Below, piece by piece: positions 1 to 9,800 of a DNA stretch of 64,000 bases. Every line of letters begins with the position of its first letter. Positions within the stretch are counted from its first letter, which is position 1. Made by a program: the position numbers and the translations under genes. Below the pieces are notes generated by a model, which did not search any database, was not told where the DNA came from, and saw only the letters and a list, made by a program, of their open reading frames with translations. This DNA comes from Symbiodinium sp. CCMP2592 (taxonomy: Eukaryota; Sar; Dinophyceae; Suessiales; Symbiodiniaceae): positions 44,722 through 108,721 of the forward strand of contig CAJNDT010000308.1 of assembly GCA_905221615.1 (NCBI GenBank). Direction: 5' to 3'.

Positions 1-44
1 TCCAGCAACCCTGTACTATAGAATCCTAAATAATGGGACCGAAA

Positions 45-138
45 TAAATACCATTCTTATTTTGGGGGTTCCTTATTATAGTTGTAGTATAATGGGCGCC
101 AAAACCCTATTCTGATTATGAAGGCCCCTATATTGTAG
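45..138 (+). repeat. MITE-like element family A, copy 1
   Basis: A short dispersed element with a core of the form GGTTCCTTATTATA...GTAGTATAATGGG...CCAAAACCCTATTCT and a 3' end AAGGCCCCTATAT. Fuller copies begin with the inverse, TATAGGGGCCT. Similar copies lie near 965, 14692, 15805, 24978, 33501, 33987, 45550 and 62631. No coding capacity is seen. Calling it a MITE is inference from size, copy number and terminal inverted repeats. Confidence 0.6.
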
Positions 139-363
139 GACCTTACAGTAACCCCTATAGATCCCGTTAAAGGAACCCTATTCTAACTATTAAAGCCCGT
201 ATATTGACTGGAAGAGATCAACTCTTTGGTTTCGCCTCTCCGAACTCTCTGCTGCACCCCTGGAAAGGATCATGGGACTTAGTAACTATAGGGGTTCCTT
301 AAAAGGACTCCTTTAAAGGGATCTATAGGGGTTCAAGAAGAGGGGTTTTAGGGTCTACTTAAA

Positions 364-471
364 GGATCATGGGACTTAGTAACCAGGGTTATAATTAGGG
401 TAACTATACTTATAACTACGTATAGACCAAAGTAAGGTACTTATAACCTTACTTACTAAGTCCCATGATCC
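364..471. repeat. MITE-like element family B, copy 1 (108 bp)
   Basis: A 19-bp perfect terminal inverted repeat (GGATCATGGGACTTAGTAA and its complement) encloses an AT-rich centre. The copy at 33275-33382 has the same length. Partial ends of the same family occur at about 265-285 and 545-575. Confidence 0.7.
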
Positions 472-964
472 CCATTATGGAGCCCCTATAGATCCCTTTA
501 AGGCACCCTAGTAGACAACCCTATAGTACCCTTATATTAAAAGGAACCCTAAATCTTACTAAGTCCCATGATCATCCAAGCAGGCCTTGACATCCCAGGA
601 CCCGCTCCTGTCTCTGTGCCGAAGCCGGGAATCCCAAACTCAAAACCTGACCTAGGGCTCCAGTTACCTAAACAGTAGGTTACTGGGGTACATCATATAA
701 GGGCTTTGAGCTGTGCCCTAAACCCCAAATTCTAAAAGCCAAGCCCCAAATCCTAAACCCAAAACCGCACCAGGCTTGCCGTGACAATGGTGTTTGGGTA
801 GTTGGCCAGACGCTGCAGGTCATCGAGTGCAGTCCCCGGAGGAGTGTCTAGAATGCACGGTTTAGGGTTTGGTTTTAGGGTTTAGGGTTTAGGGTACTGC
901 GGAATCTTTGTAGCAAAGCATACAGTGCTGTGCGGTTGCACAGGACCAAGGAACCGGTTTAAAA
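472..964. other. Gene-free stretch with repeat fragments
   Basis: Holds half-ends of family B (near 545-575), a partial family I end (660-690) and short telomere-like TTTAGGG/CCCTAAA runs near 720-770 and 855-895. No supported gene. Confidence 0.5.
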
Positions 965-1075
965 TATAGGGGCCTAAACAATTACCTATACTATTTTAAA
1001 TTTTGGTGGTTCCTGATTATATTTACAGCATAATGGGCCCCAAAACCCTATTCCGTAGTATAATTGTAGTATAAT
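965..1075 (+). repeat. Family A element, copy 2, 5' part (interrupted by the LINE)
   Basis: Starts with TATAGGGGCCTAAACAA, the inverse of the family's 3' end. It contains GGTTCCTGATTATA and two tandem versions of the ATAATGGGCCCCAAAA block. The sequence stops matching the family at the LINE boundary and resumes at 13079-13120. Confidence 0.65.
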
Positions 1076-1086
1076 GGGCCCCAAAA
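1076..1086. repeat. Target-site duplication, left copy
   Basis: GGGCCCCAAAA is repeated exactly at 13079-13089. The two copies bracket the element, and each sits inside the two halves of a family A repeat. This is the expected signature of target-primed insertion. Confidence 0.75.
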
Positions 1087-1350
1087 AGGGCTCGAGAACA
1101 CTCCCGAGTGGAGATTGCCGAAGCCCCAGTGCAGAAAGCTGCACGAGTAGTTGGCATCCTGCCGATTGCCCGCCATAGCCCACCCTGGCATCGCGCTCAG
1201 AGGCTACAAAGATCACGTGCCAGGCGCCGAGTCCGTCGCGACCAGGCGCGGGGAAAACACCCAGCACGACGCGACCTACAGAGGCTCCGGCAACACCACA
1301 GCCGGCCTCACTACAGATCCGACCCGACAGTTTCGAAAGGACACGTCGGA
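1087..1350 (+). promoter_or_regulatory. LINE 5' leader, presumed internal promoter region
   Basis: A GC-rich 264-nt stretch between the left target-site duplication and the first ATG of ORF1. Full-length LINEs usually carry an internal promoter here, but no recognisable promoter element is visible. The ORF1 frame is open through it without an ATG, so a non-ATG start cannot be excluded. Confidence 0.35.
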
Positions 1351-2613
1351 ATGGGGCGCGGATGGGACGAAGACTACAAGAACAAGAAAGGAGGAGGCCG
1401 TGGATCTGGGCCACAATCCTGGCACTACTGGTCGGGTGCGCGCCCGAGCCCCCGAAGCAAAGGATGGTACCAGGATCCTGGGAGCAGTACAGACACTGCA
1501 GCTTTCCCCTCCTACGACGCCAAGCCCCGAGCAGCGGCCATGAAGAAGGACAAGCAAGCCAAAGACGAGAGAGGACCTCCAGCCAGTGTGGAGGACGCCG
1601 ACCCCGAGGACTACATGACGTCGGACTTGCAAGAGTGTATCAACCTCGCGAGACGCACCGAGCAGCGGGTGCGAAACTTGGTGAACACGAAGAAGCAGAA
1701 AGACCAGTTGTGGTCCCAGTGGCAAGAAGACATGAAGCGATCTTTCTTGAAAGAGGAGACCAGATACAACAAAGCGGTGGAGCAGCTGGAGAAGGACCTT
1801 ACGGTTGCCACCAAAGCGAGAGACGAAGCTCGGATGGCCATCAGAAGGTACATCGCCGAAGGCCGAAGGCCCAGCGAGGCAGTCGAGGACGAGGAGCTCG
1901 ACTGGAACGCCATGACCCAGAAATGGCGAGAGGAGCAGCAAGACCAAGACGGACCCCAGGCAGTGATTCAGAGGGCCCTTCGACCCCCAGAGATGGCGAA
2001 CACATCGAGGAGTGTGGAAGGTGCTCTGATGACTCCGGAGGCGGCGGCCAGGCTTTTTATGGCCACTATGGGTGGACAGCTGCTTGGGAACATGCAGCAT
2101 CTCAGCGGCCAAGCACAGATGCCTGCGATGCCACATGTTGGAATGGTTCCACCCGCACCAGGGTTACCTATGACGACACAAGGGGCTCCACCCGCTCCGG
2201 CACCGACAGAGGCTCAGGCAGCGATGACAGCCACTGGTCAGCATGCAGCTCCCTATCTACCCTCGCCGTCGAATCGCCAGCCGGACTCAATGCAGGCGAC
2301 CAGCCCTGGACCTGCCAAGACTGCTACGGATCCGAGGGCTCGAGGAGCGGCCAGAGTTCCTGTCAAAGGAGCCGCCTTACAACCAGTGCACACCACTTCC
2401 CCGGGCACCCTGCATGCGAAGCTGGAGGCCAAGCGGTCCGCCCTTCAGGCGGAGGCACGGGAAGTTATCAAGGAACCGGCAGAGACAGAAGAACACCCTC
2501 ATACCGGAGACATGCCTACAGGGAACGCCGGCACCATCGACTTGCTCGACGACGACCACGACATGGAGGAGGACAAGGGCTCCCTCGCCAAGGGCCTGGA
2601 TGGCATGGGGTAG
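1351..2613 (+). CDS. LINE ORF1: coiled-coil, proline/alanine-rich protein
   Basis: A 420-residue frame starting at the first in-frame ATG (1351) of the element and ending at TAG 2611-2613. The N-terminus is rich in Gly, Arg and Lys. At about residues 98-170 (1642-1860) lies a strongly charged heptad-like segment rich in E, K, R and Q with few prolines, probably a coiled coil. A Pro/Ala/Met-rich segment of low complexity follows (about 2080-2420), and an acidic tail (DLLDDDHDMEED) ends the protein. I see no zinc knuckle or RRM. By position and by the coiled coil it corresponds to the ORF1 (Gag-like) proteins of LINEs, which trimerise and bind the element RNA. That role is inference, as there is no recognisable RNA-binding motif. 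A second forward frame is also open across this whole segment and runs into ORF2. Confidence 0.7.
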   Translation: MGRGWDEDYKNKKGGGRGSGPQSWHYWSGARPSPRSKGWYQDPGSSTDTAAFPSYDAKPRAAAMKKDKQAKDERGPPASVEDADPEDYMTSDLQECINLARRTEQRVRNLVNTKKQKDQLWSQWQEDMKRSFLKEETRYNKAVEQLEKDLTVATKARDEARMAIRRYIAEGRRPSEAVEDEELDWNAMTQKWREEQQDQDGPQAVIQRALRPPEMANTSRSVEGALMTPEAAARLFMATMGGQLLGNMQHLSGQAQMPAMPHVGMVPPAPGLPMTTQGAPPAPAPTEAQAAMTATGQHAAPYLPSPSNRQPDSMQATSPGPAKTATDPRARGAARVPVKGAALQPVHTTSPGTLHAKLEAKRSALQAEAREVIKEPAETEEHPHTGDMPTGNAGTIDLLDDDHDMEEDKGSLAKGLDGMG

Positions 2614-2888
2614 GCTCTTCACACACTGCTTTCGGTTACATAGTGTCCGCATACCTTCTTCCAGACGGTACCGGCTTGACAACTTGTGGGACATGTTTGT
2701 CAGACCGGCGGCCCGAAGGAGGGGATTATGCTGGAGACTGTGTTGCTGGGAAGCATCAAGTGAGCCGAGTGATTGAGCGGCCTTGTTTTGTACATACATT
2801 TCCGGTGTACAGGCCCTGCTACCTCCGTCCCGGGGATCCGCCCCCATCCGAGCCAGTTTCGATACATTCATGTTGGAATTTCTGCCGA

Positions 2889-5800
2889 ATGGATTTTGAG
2901 GATTCCCCCGGTGAATGGGCCACCCAAGCTCAGAACGCTCTAGTGGAATATGTCTCCAAGGCGCCAGGCTTTAAGGCTGCCAGGTCATCATTCCAGCACC
3001 GCCCTGGACTCGGGCAAGACAACCGCACCAATGGATTTTTCAAGTGGTGGAAAGGGAGCAATTGCGCCTTGACTTATGGCTGCATTCCCGTTACTCCGCC
3101 CTGCCTTCCCGGTGAGACTTGCCACACTCCCCTGGTTTGTTGTGGTTTAGGCCCACCCCTAGTTCCCCTAGGCAGGCATGAAGCACGCCCGAGGCCGCAC
3201 CTCCATCGCGCCTTGAGCTTTCCGATTGCCGGATTCGTGGTTCTGCTGATATGGATAGGAGCATATATCTGCACGGGCAAGCAGTTTAATGCATGGGCAT
3301 GTACCACTGGGCACACCCTGGCTGCCTTCCTATCCAGACTTTGCAACCGGATTCCTGCCGGACAGGTCGTCAGCCGTACTCTGCATACTGAACAGCACGT
3401 TGGCTGCTCAGCCATTTTCCAAGGCACCTTCTGTCTGTGCATTGTGTTGACGACTCTGAGGGGCAATTGTTGTACAATTGCCCTGAGTGAAAGCATCGCC
3501 AAGGGAGCCGCCAACAGTTTCCACCTCGTTACTTTCTGCTGCTTGGCGATCGTGTTGTGCCAGGGCCTTCCAGGGAGACAAGCATGCCGAGCTGGCCAAA
3601 GTCCCAAGCGACCGCGCAGTCCTGCATGCGAGGTCCTGAGGTCCCTTGCACAGATTGCCACACCCATTGCAGGAAGGCCACCACCCCGCCGGCGATGTGC
3701 ACAGAACCGGGCCGTCTACAGTAACAGCATGATCATGCGAGTCCTCGCCCATCTGTGCCGATGGGCCCTCTTCCAGATGCAACTTCCGGGCGTTCCCGAC
3801 AGCATCATGCCGATAAGCATCTGCCTCTCAAGCTGGATGATACCCGAAGCCAGTGCAATGCCGACAGATGCCGGTGATGCGACAAGCACCGGCGACCTCC
3901 CCGCCGTCAATTCGGGTTTGATAGAACCCCTTGAAACCTTGTTTTCAGGGTCGTCAGCTAGCACAAGGGAAACCGAAGCTGCAGAGCCAAGGGGAACCCC
4001 CACGACACATGTTGACAGTGTAGGAAGTGCCACACCTTCCTGCACAGGTTTGGCGACAACGGGAGCCGCACTCCCTCCGGAAGGCACAGTACGGGTCTTG
4101 CAAGATGTCGGGGTTGATCTTGATGTTCCAGTAGGCGAGGATTGGCTTGGAGTTCACCTCTACACGCCATACTTCCAGGTAGCCCACCTTGCAGTCCGTA
4201 CCAGCCGGGCACAAGGCCTCCAGCAAGTTAAGAACCACCTTCTGGATGCTGCCCCGTACGACTCCACAGGTTCCTTTGACAGGATCGTCGCACTGCAACC
4301 ACAGCGCTTCACGGGGTATGCAGGATTCTTGCGATACTCCTCTGTCCTGGATGCTAGAGGTGGTGCAACCACCCCGGTAGTTATTGACCTTTCCCATGTA
4401 GGCGGCAACTACTTTGCGGCGGTTCTACCTAACAATCTCACTGTAGACGAGTTTTTCGAATACGTTGCACCACATTGCCACGCAGAAACGGATTTCCTTC
4501 GAATCTTCGTGGGCTTTAGCACGGCACCTGCTATCGGCAACCAACGATTGCAGATCAATCCTGGCGTGGTTCTGAAGGTTCTAAGGGCCGGTATCCCAGC
4601 TAGTGGTGGTTTGGATGCTATTTCTCACTTTGATCCAGGTGTACAGTGGGGTAGCATCCCGGGCTTACCAAAGCTAGGTCGCAACCCGGGCACAAGTGTC
4701 ATGACGACTGATCACCGATTTTTCCTTCATGATACCCACCATTATGGGTTTGGCCTCGATGAAGCAATCGCCAACCGTTGTCGGTGTGATCTTGCCGACA
4801 TCACTGTTCACCTGATGGACGGCCCTGAACGCTTGGATATGCATGGGGATGCCTGTTCACAATGTGCCTTGGTGGTCCATCTGCCGAGACCCAATGACGA
4901 TGATGAAGGTTGCCCTCAAATGCAGCGTCGAGACGTATTTACTGTCATGGACCTGCGACAGCTAGGGATCCGCCCGTGCTTTATGCATACCCACTTCCCC
5001 GCATGGCATATCCCGAGCATTCTTGCCAAGCTAGACCTCCGAGTGCCACAGGGCTTCCGCCTCGAGGTCACAGGTGGGTGCCGCGAGGAGGACGATGTCT
5101 ACGTGCGGACATCGGCTGTCCTAGTATTTAGTATGCGGCCAGCCACAGCCCCAGCTGTGCCTCCTCCTGCTGTGCCATCAAGTGGTTCTAGTGACAGTAG
5201 CGACAGCACAGATGATGAAGAGCCTGATACGCGCCACCAGGGTGAGGACCGGGGTACTAGGCTCTCCGCTACCAACCGGAAAAGGAGCATCACGACAGGA
5301 CCGGGTTTGGATAGGATAGCAAACAATCGCAAACGCACCGGACACCGCAATCGAAGCCCGGCAGCGCCTCTACACCAGGTCCAGGAGGTCCAGGAGGCTG
5401 AAAGCAGATATGTTGAATCGTCGCTAGAAGGCGGCAGCCGTGCCCACTTTGCAGGTGATCAGTCCTATGCCCTGTGGTGCTCACTCTTCGCCGCGCACCG
5501 CTTTCGATTGACAAAGGTTATTTCTGTCCTTGCTCCAACAGCTAAGATGCATCCGCTAGAGACCTCCATCCCAACCAAGGAGGATGCCCTGCCATATGTG
5601 GCCAGTGCAGCTACAGTACACCACTCGCCCACCCCATCCGACGGTCGAGTGGAAGGCGGTAGACAGACTTTGGCCTCACAGCAGTCTGGGCAGACCACCG
5701 ATGGAGGCACAGGGGCTACTGCATCATCGCAGGACCGAAGCAAGAGGGCAGCTGCAGATTCCGTTCCGACGCCAGCCCCAATCATACAGCCTAATCACGC

Positions 5801-6557
5801 ACAAGATACCGGAACCGGCGAACCTGCGACGGTCTCTTTCCAAATTCTGAAACCCGACTACTCCCCTGAGATCATTCAGCTTGGCGTTCGGCTGCCGATC
5901 GATGGCGCCACTGCAATCGCAATGGTCTCCGAGGTGAGGGATCAGGCTTTGGAAGACGGATTTTCTTCGTTGTGCCCAGTCTTCCCGCAGCCCGACTCTT
6001 CTTTTGCTGTGCTTCTTGCAAGGCCGACCTGGGCAGAAGGGGTTGTCCATGTATGTGTCGACTCACGCACCATTGACAACCGACTCTTCTGCGTTGTCCT
6101 GCCTGAACGCATTCGACGAGAGTCCATCCTCTTGTGGGCAGATGTGGCAGATCATGCAGATCTGCTTGTTATTGTTGCGGACAGGGTTGTTGCCAGAAAT
6201 GAAATGGTGCCGATTTCACATGGGGACACCATTGTCCTGCAGACCAGAGCGCAACCAAGGCAGGTCGTTCGTACGCTTCCCTCCATGCTTCGCTCCTCTG
6301 CTGGATGGGCGAATGAGGTTGAGACCTATGCGGGGCCCCCAGGGCACAACGCACTCGTACTCACTGATGGGATCCCCCATCTTCTCACCCTGCCGCAGTT
6401 CCAAAGGGAGGAGTTCTGCTCGCGGCTGGTCCATGCTATACAGGGCAGAGCAGATGCACTCACTCTTCAGGCAGCGCATCCGAGGATCCATGACTGCTTC
6501 TACAAGGGTCGCTCGTGTCCCACTGTTGTTGTCGCTACCGAAACAATTAACAATTAA
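2889..6557 (+). CDS. LINE ORF2, 5' portion: hydrophobic/Cys-rich region and tandem beta-rich modules
   Basis: ORF2 up to the frame break. The first ATG after the ORF1 stop in this frame is at 2889, but the frame is open without a stop from 1362, so reading through or frameshifting from ORF1 is possible. From 2889 it gives 1222 residues. Part 1 (about 2889-4110) is Cys- and Pro-rich with hydrophobic segments, the best being FPIAGFVVLLIWIGAYICT (3219-3275). Part 2 holds four modules of about 70 residues (about 4120-5145), then a Ser/Asp-rich disordered linker (5146-5820, with SSGSSDSSDSTDDEE), then three more modules (5825-6545). An eighth module follows the break. The frame ends at TAA 6555-6557 inside a 7-bp tandem duplication, so this stop looks secondary. 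I recognise no named domain, and the function is unknown. Confidence 0.7.
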   Translation: MDFEDSPGEWATQAQNALVEYVSKAPGFKAARSSFQHRPGLGQDNRTNGFFKWWKGSNCALTYGCIPVTPPCLPGETCHTPLVCCGLGPPLVPLGRHEARPRPHLHRALSFPIAGFVVLLIWIGAYICTGKQFNAWACTTGHTLAAFLSRLCNRIPAGQVVSRTLHTEQHVGCSAIFQGTFCLCIVLTTLRGNCCTIALSESIAKGAANSFHLVTFCCLAIVLCQGLPGRQACRAGQSPKRPRSPACEVLRSLAQIATPIAGRPPPRRRCAQNRAVYSNSMIMRVLAHLCRWALFQMQLPGVPDSIMPISICLSSWMIPEASAMPTDAGDATSTGDLPAVNSGLIEPLETLFSGSSASTRETEAAEPRGTPTTHVDSVGSATPSCTGLATTGAALPPEGTVRVLQDVGVDLDVPVGEDWLGVHLYTPYFQVAHLAVRTSRAQGLQQVKNHLLDAAPYDSTGSFDRIVALQPQRFTGYAGFLRYSSVLDARGGATTPVVIDLSHVGGNYFAAVLPNNLTVDEFFEYVAPHCHAETDFLRIFVGFSTAPAIGNQRLQINPGVVLKVLRAGIPASGGLDAISHFDPGVQWGSIPGLPKLGRNPGTSVMTTDHRFFLHDTHHYGFGLDEAIANRCRCDLADITVHLMDGPERLDMHGDACSQCALVVHLPRPNDDDEGCPQMQRRDVFTVMDLRQLGIRPCFMHTHFPAWHIPSILAKLDLRVPQGFRLEVTGGCREEDDVYVRTSAVLVFSMRPATAPAVPPPAVPSSGSSDSSDSTDDEEPDTRHQGEDRGTRLSATNRKRSITTGPGLDRIANNRKRTGHRNRSPAAPLHQVQEVQEAESRYVESSLEGGSRAHFAGDQSYALWCSLFAAHRFRLTKVISVLAPTAKMHPLETSIPTKEDALPYVASAATVHHSPTPSDGRVEGGRQTLASQQSGQTTDGGTGATASSQDRSKRAAADSVPTPAPIIQPNHAQDTGTGEPATVSFQILKPDYSPEIIQLGVRLPIDGATAIAMVSEVRDQALEDGFSSLCPVFPQPDSSFAVLLARPTWAEGVVHVCVDSRTIDNRLFCVVLPERIRRESILLWADVADHADLLVIVADRVVARNEMVPISHGDTIVLQTRAQPRQVVRTLPSMLRSSAGWANEVETYAGPPGHNALVLTDGIPHLLTLPQFQREEFCSRLVHAIQGRADALTLQAAHPRIHDCFYKGRSCPTVVVATETINN

Positions 6558-6830
6558 CAAGCTGCCCATCCCGCCTGCCCGTCTGCGCCCAGAGCAAACG
6601 ATTGTTTTCATTGATAATCGGCCTGTACTGCGAGGACTTGTATGGGTGCTGTTGGAGGGGGAGACTTTCCCCCTTCCATCTTTGATTCAGGTTCTGCAGA
6701 CAGAGGCGCCACCAGGCTATCAGGTTACCATCCGTGGAGGACATCGAGCCATGATTCGGGGCCAGGTCCATGTACTGCTCCGTAATGGGCTTAAGCTTGA
6801 AATCAGCTTCGAGGCTGCCCAGGATCGTGT
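4120..6830 (+). other. Array of eight degenerate ~70-residue modules (4 + 4) in the LINE polyprotein
   Basis: Modules by eye: M1 4120-4367, M2 4368-4602, M3 4689-4900, M4 4926-5145, M5 5826-6035, M6 6036-6260, M7 6342-6545 and M8 6589-6830 (M8 in the next frame). The order M1-M4 is echoed by M5-M8. M2 and M6 share VLP, L-x-I-x-V and a closing G-x-x-x-x-L-x-x-R-A. M3 and M7 share an opening V/L-x-TD and a closing C-x-x-V-V. M4 and M8 share D-x-R near the start, then P-x-G-[FY]-x-[LV]-x-[VI]-x-GG. The hydrophobic alternation suggests a small beta-grasp-like or similar fold, but this is inference. Confidence 0.5.
6543..6556 (+). repeat. 7-bp tandem duplication causing the ORF2 frame break
   Basis: ACAATTA occurs twice in tandem (6543-6549, 6550-6556). 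Seven bases is one more than a multiple of three. With a single copy, the upstream frame (codons starting at multiples of 3) would run directly into the downstream frame. The tripeptide T-I-N is encoded once in each frame across the repeat. A slippage mutation in this genomic copy is the simplest reading. Confidence 0.8.
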
Positions 6831-9800
6831 TGACACCAGTGACGTCGAAAGCGATGGGTCAGGTCACCTGCCCCCCGGGCATGCCGATCCTGATTCAACC
6901 GACATCGACCAACGACCCGGCAGCCCTTCGCTCTCCAGCGGGAGGAGCCGATCTCCACGACAGGAAGGACCCATGGGTCCTCCCCCTCCGCAGCCTGTGA
7001 ACAGAAATGTACACAGAGCAACCCAGCTTGCTTCACCCCTCAACAAGTGGGTTGTCGGTTTTCCGAGCCACGGCCCTCGTACGGGCCCCCGTCATCTCAC
7101 CCCTGTTGATGAGGCAAACTGGCTTTCCTTTGCGATAGCTACCCTTTTGGGTTTAGGGTTGCTTGTAGCTTTGTGCCAAGGCGTTTGTGCCACCTCCCTA
7201 TGTGCCTGCCTTTTGCTGTGTTTCCGGCCAACCAATCGCATGGGCAGGTGGACCCTCCTCATCATGGCGATAGGGTCTCCGAAGGGTTTCATTCGGCCAG
7301 TGTACGCTGTGCAGCTTCCGGTTCAGCCCACCCGTGCAGCAGAATCTTCTGTCCGAGATAAATTATGCGCCATCTGTCCAACACGTGTGAGCACCGGCGA
7401 CAATCGGTGGCAACATTGTGCTGAGGTCCCTGTGAGCAGCAGCCCTTGGCAAGAGGACATAGGTCCCACCCTGCTAGAGCAATCTATCTGGTCCCCCGGA
7501 TCCAGCGCCCTGCTCGAAGCCCGTGCGCTCCTAGAGACTCTTGCAGACCATTCTGCGACCAAAGCACTCGACACAGGGTCCACCCAGGCAGTTCAACAGA
7601 CCGCAGCCAGCCCGGTGCCACTGTTATTGGATAGGCTGTTGCCCGACATTGGGCTGCGGCCCGCCGAGCACCACATTCCATGTTTTGATCTCACAGCAGG
7701 CCAATGCCTCCTGCCGGTGACGGAGGATATGTGGGCCGAATTTGCCCAGCGGGTACCTATTGCCTTCACTGACCAAGACCTCGATGGTCTTAAGGACCCC
7801 GCACGATTCGAAACATGGTGTGGGGAAGGCAACCCCGGGGTTTTTCCCTGTTCAGTCCACGAGGTCTGCTTCACCTCTGACGGCTCGTACTGCCCGACAA
7901 CAGGCAGGGCCGGATGGGCAGTAGTCATCTCTGCCACCACCGATGCCTCCCCGGAGCTCCCCGGGAAATTTGTTGGGGTCATCAATGGAGAGACTCAGCC
8001 TTTGTGGAAATTTGCCGAGCCTAATGCGGGGCATGCGGACGCGTATGCTTCTGAAGTGGCGGGCCTTTTCTGGTCTGCAATTGCAGCCGTCCAGTTTGGC
8101 CACCATGCAAGACACATTTTTCGATGTGATAACACCGCGGCACTGGGCCTTGCAAGCGGAAGTTGCTCGTGCTCCGATAATGTTGTCCTTGAGGCCTGTC
8201 GTGCAGTTCATATCGCATTTCAACAGCGCCAGCATTGCATCGCCAAGCCAGATTACCAGCACGTTCGTGGGCACACAGGGGATCAGGCGAATGAACTCGC
8301 GGATGCTATGGCTGACAGGGGAGCTAGAGGCCTAGGCTTCTCCCCGCTAGTGCTAAGACTCGAAACGTGGCTCTGTGGAAGCGGTTTGCCGATGCAATGG
8401 CTCCCTCATGTAGCATGGACGAAAGCTCGCCCGAATGAAGCCCCCGGCTTCTGTGACGGCGTCATGTCCTGGCCTGCACAAGAGCCCCAGGCCCAGATGA
8501 AGCCTAAGGAGCTCTTAGAGCCCTTCCTGCGCTCCGTCAGTCCCACTAGTGCATCAGGTCCCCTGCGGAACACCCGGCACAAGCCACTGGAATGTCCCTT
8601 CCTTACTTTCAACACTCTGTCCATTGCTGACCCAGGCTCTCGTACCGAGAAAGGAGCGACCGGCCTTCATGGATGTACCGGGCGAGTCGCTCTACTGGAT
8701 GCATCCCTTGTGGCAAACGGTGTTTTCATTGCCGGGCTTCAAGAAACCCGCACCCCACAGGGCCATTTTCAGACAGCCCATTATCAGCGCTACTCAGCAG
8801 GCTGCATGGATGACAGAGCCTTTGGAGTTGAAATATGGATAGCCAAGGGACCACCGTGGCCCAGTCACTCGGCGGTTGTTCTCTTTGCCTCTCCCACCTC
8901 AATGGCCATCCGGGTCGTGGCTAATCAGATGCATCTTTGTGTTGTCAGCGGCCATGGGCCCCACAGAGGGCACTCGGAAGAAACTAGAGCCACGTGGTGG
9001 AGGGAATTTGCACAGCAATGTGATCGTATGCCAGCAGATTGCCCGATCGTCTTCCTGATGGATGTGAATGGACGTGTGGGATCCATTCGGGACGAGGCTA
9101 TCGGCGGACATGAAGCAGATGAGGAAGATCATGCTGGTTGTGCATTCCGGGCACTCCTGCACAGGCATCAATGCTGGGTCCCAGCTACTTTCGAGGACTT
9201 TGCACAAGGGGATGGAGGCACATTGGTGCAGAAAAGAGGACACCAACTCGCTCGCAGCGACTTTGTAGCGATCCCGACTTCATGGAAAGAGGCGACGCTC
9301 TACAGTAAGGTTTTGCCAGAGGTGCACGCCGGACATGCTAATCCGGACCATTACGCGACGCAGGTTGTTGTTAGGCTGTCCTTCAGCGCTCTCAGTCGAG
9401 AACGCTTGCGGCGAATTGATGCGCGTGCACTCGCCAACCCTTGCAACCAGGAACGCGTGGAATCCATCCTCGCCCGAGTCCCTCGAGTTCCCTGGGACAC
9501 CAATGTGAATGACCACGCCGCCATTGTGGTTGGTTCTGTCTTTGATCAGCTTGCGAAGGAGTTCCCCATCCAGGGCAGACGTATGCGACAGCATTTCCTC
9601 ACCGAGGAGACCATGCAAATTCATGCGCAAGCAGCGCTGCTCCGGCAGGCCCTACGGCGATGCACCGTGAATATCAAGGTCGCACGCCTTCGTTGCGCCT
9701 GGGCTGCTTGGGTCGATCACCGACCCTGGGAAATGCTTTACACAGGCCTCTGGCTCCGACAACTTCGCTTTGCTACTGCACGGTTGTCCGCCGAAGTATC

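Noticed and set aside
1276..2136. Minus-strand frame of 286 codons opposite LINE ORF1
   Set aside because: It lies opposite a well-supported coding frame in GC-rich DNA and has no independent signal.
1362..2600. First 410 codons of the frame that continues into ORF2
   Set aside because: Arg/Gly/Ser-rich with no repeats or motifs, while the overlapping frame shows a clear coiled coil. I treat it as a probable shadow, though its openness is noted as a finding.
6004..6549. Open sequence before the ORF2 frame break in the downstream frame
   Set aside because: The overlapping frame encodes modules M6 and M7 here, so this is the out-of-frame extension of ORF2, and it lacks an ATG at its left edge.
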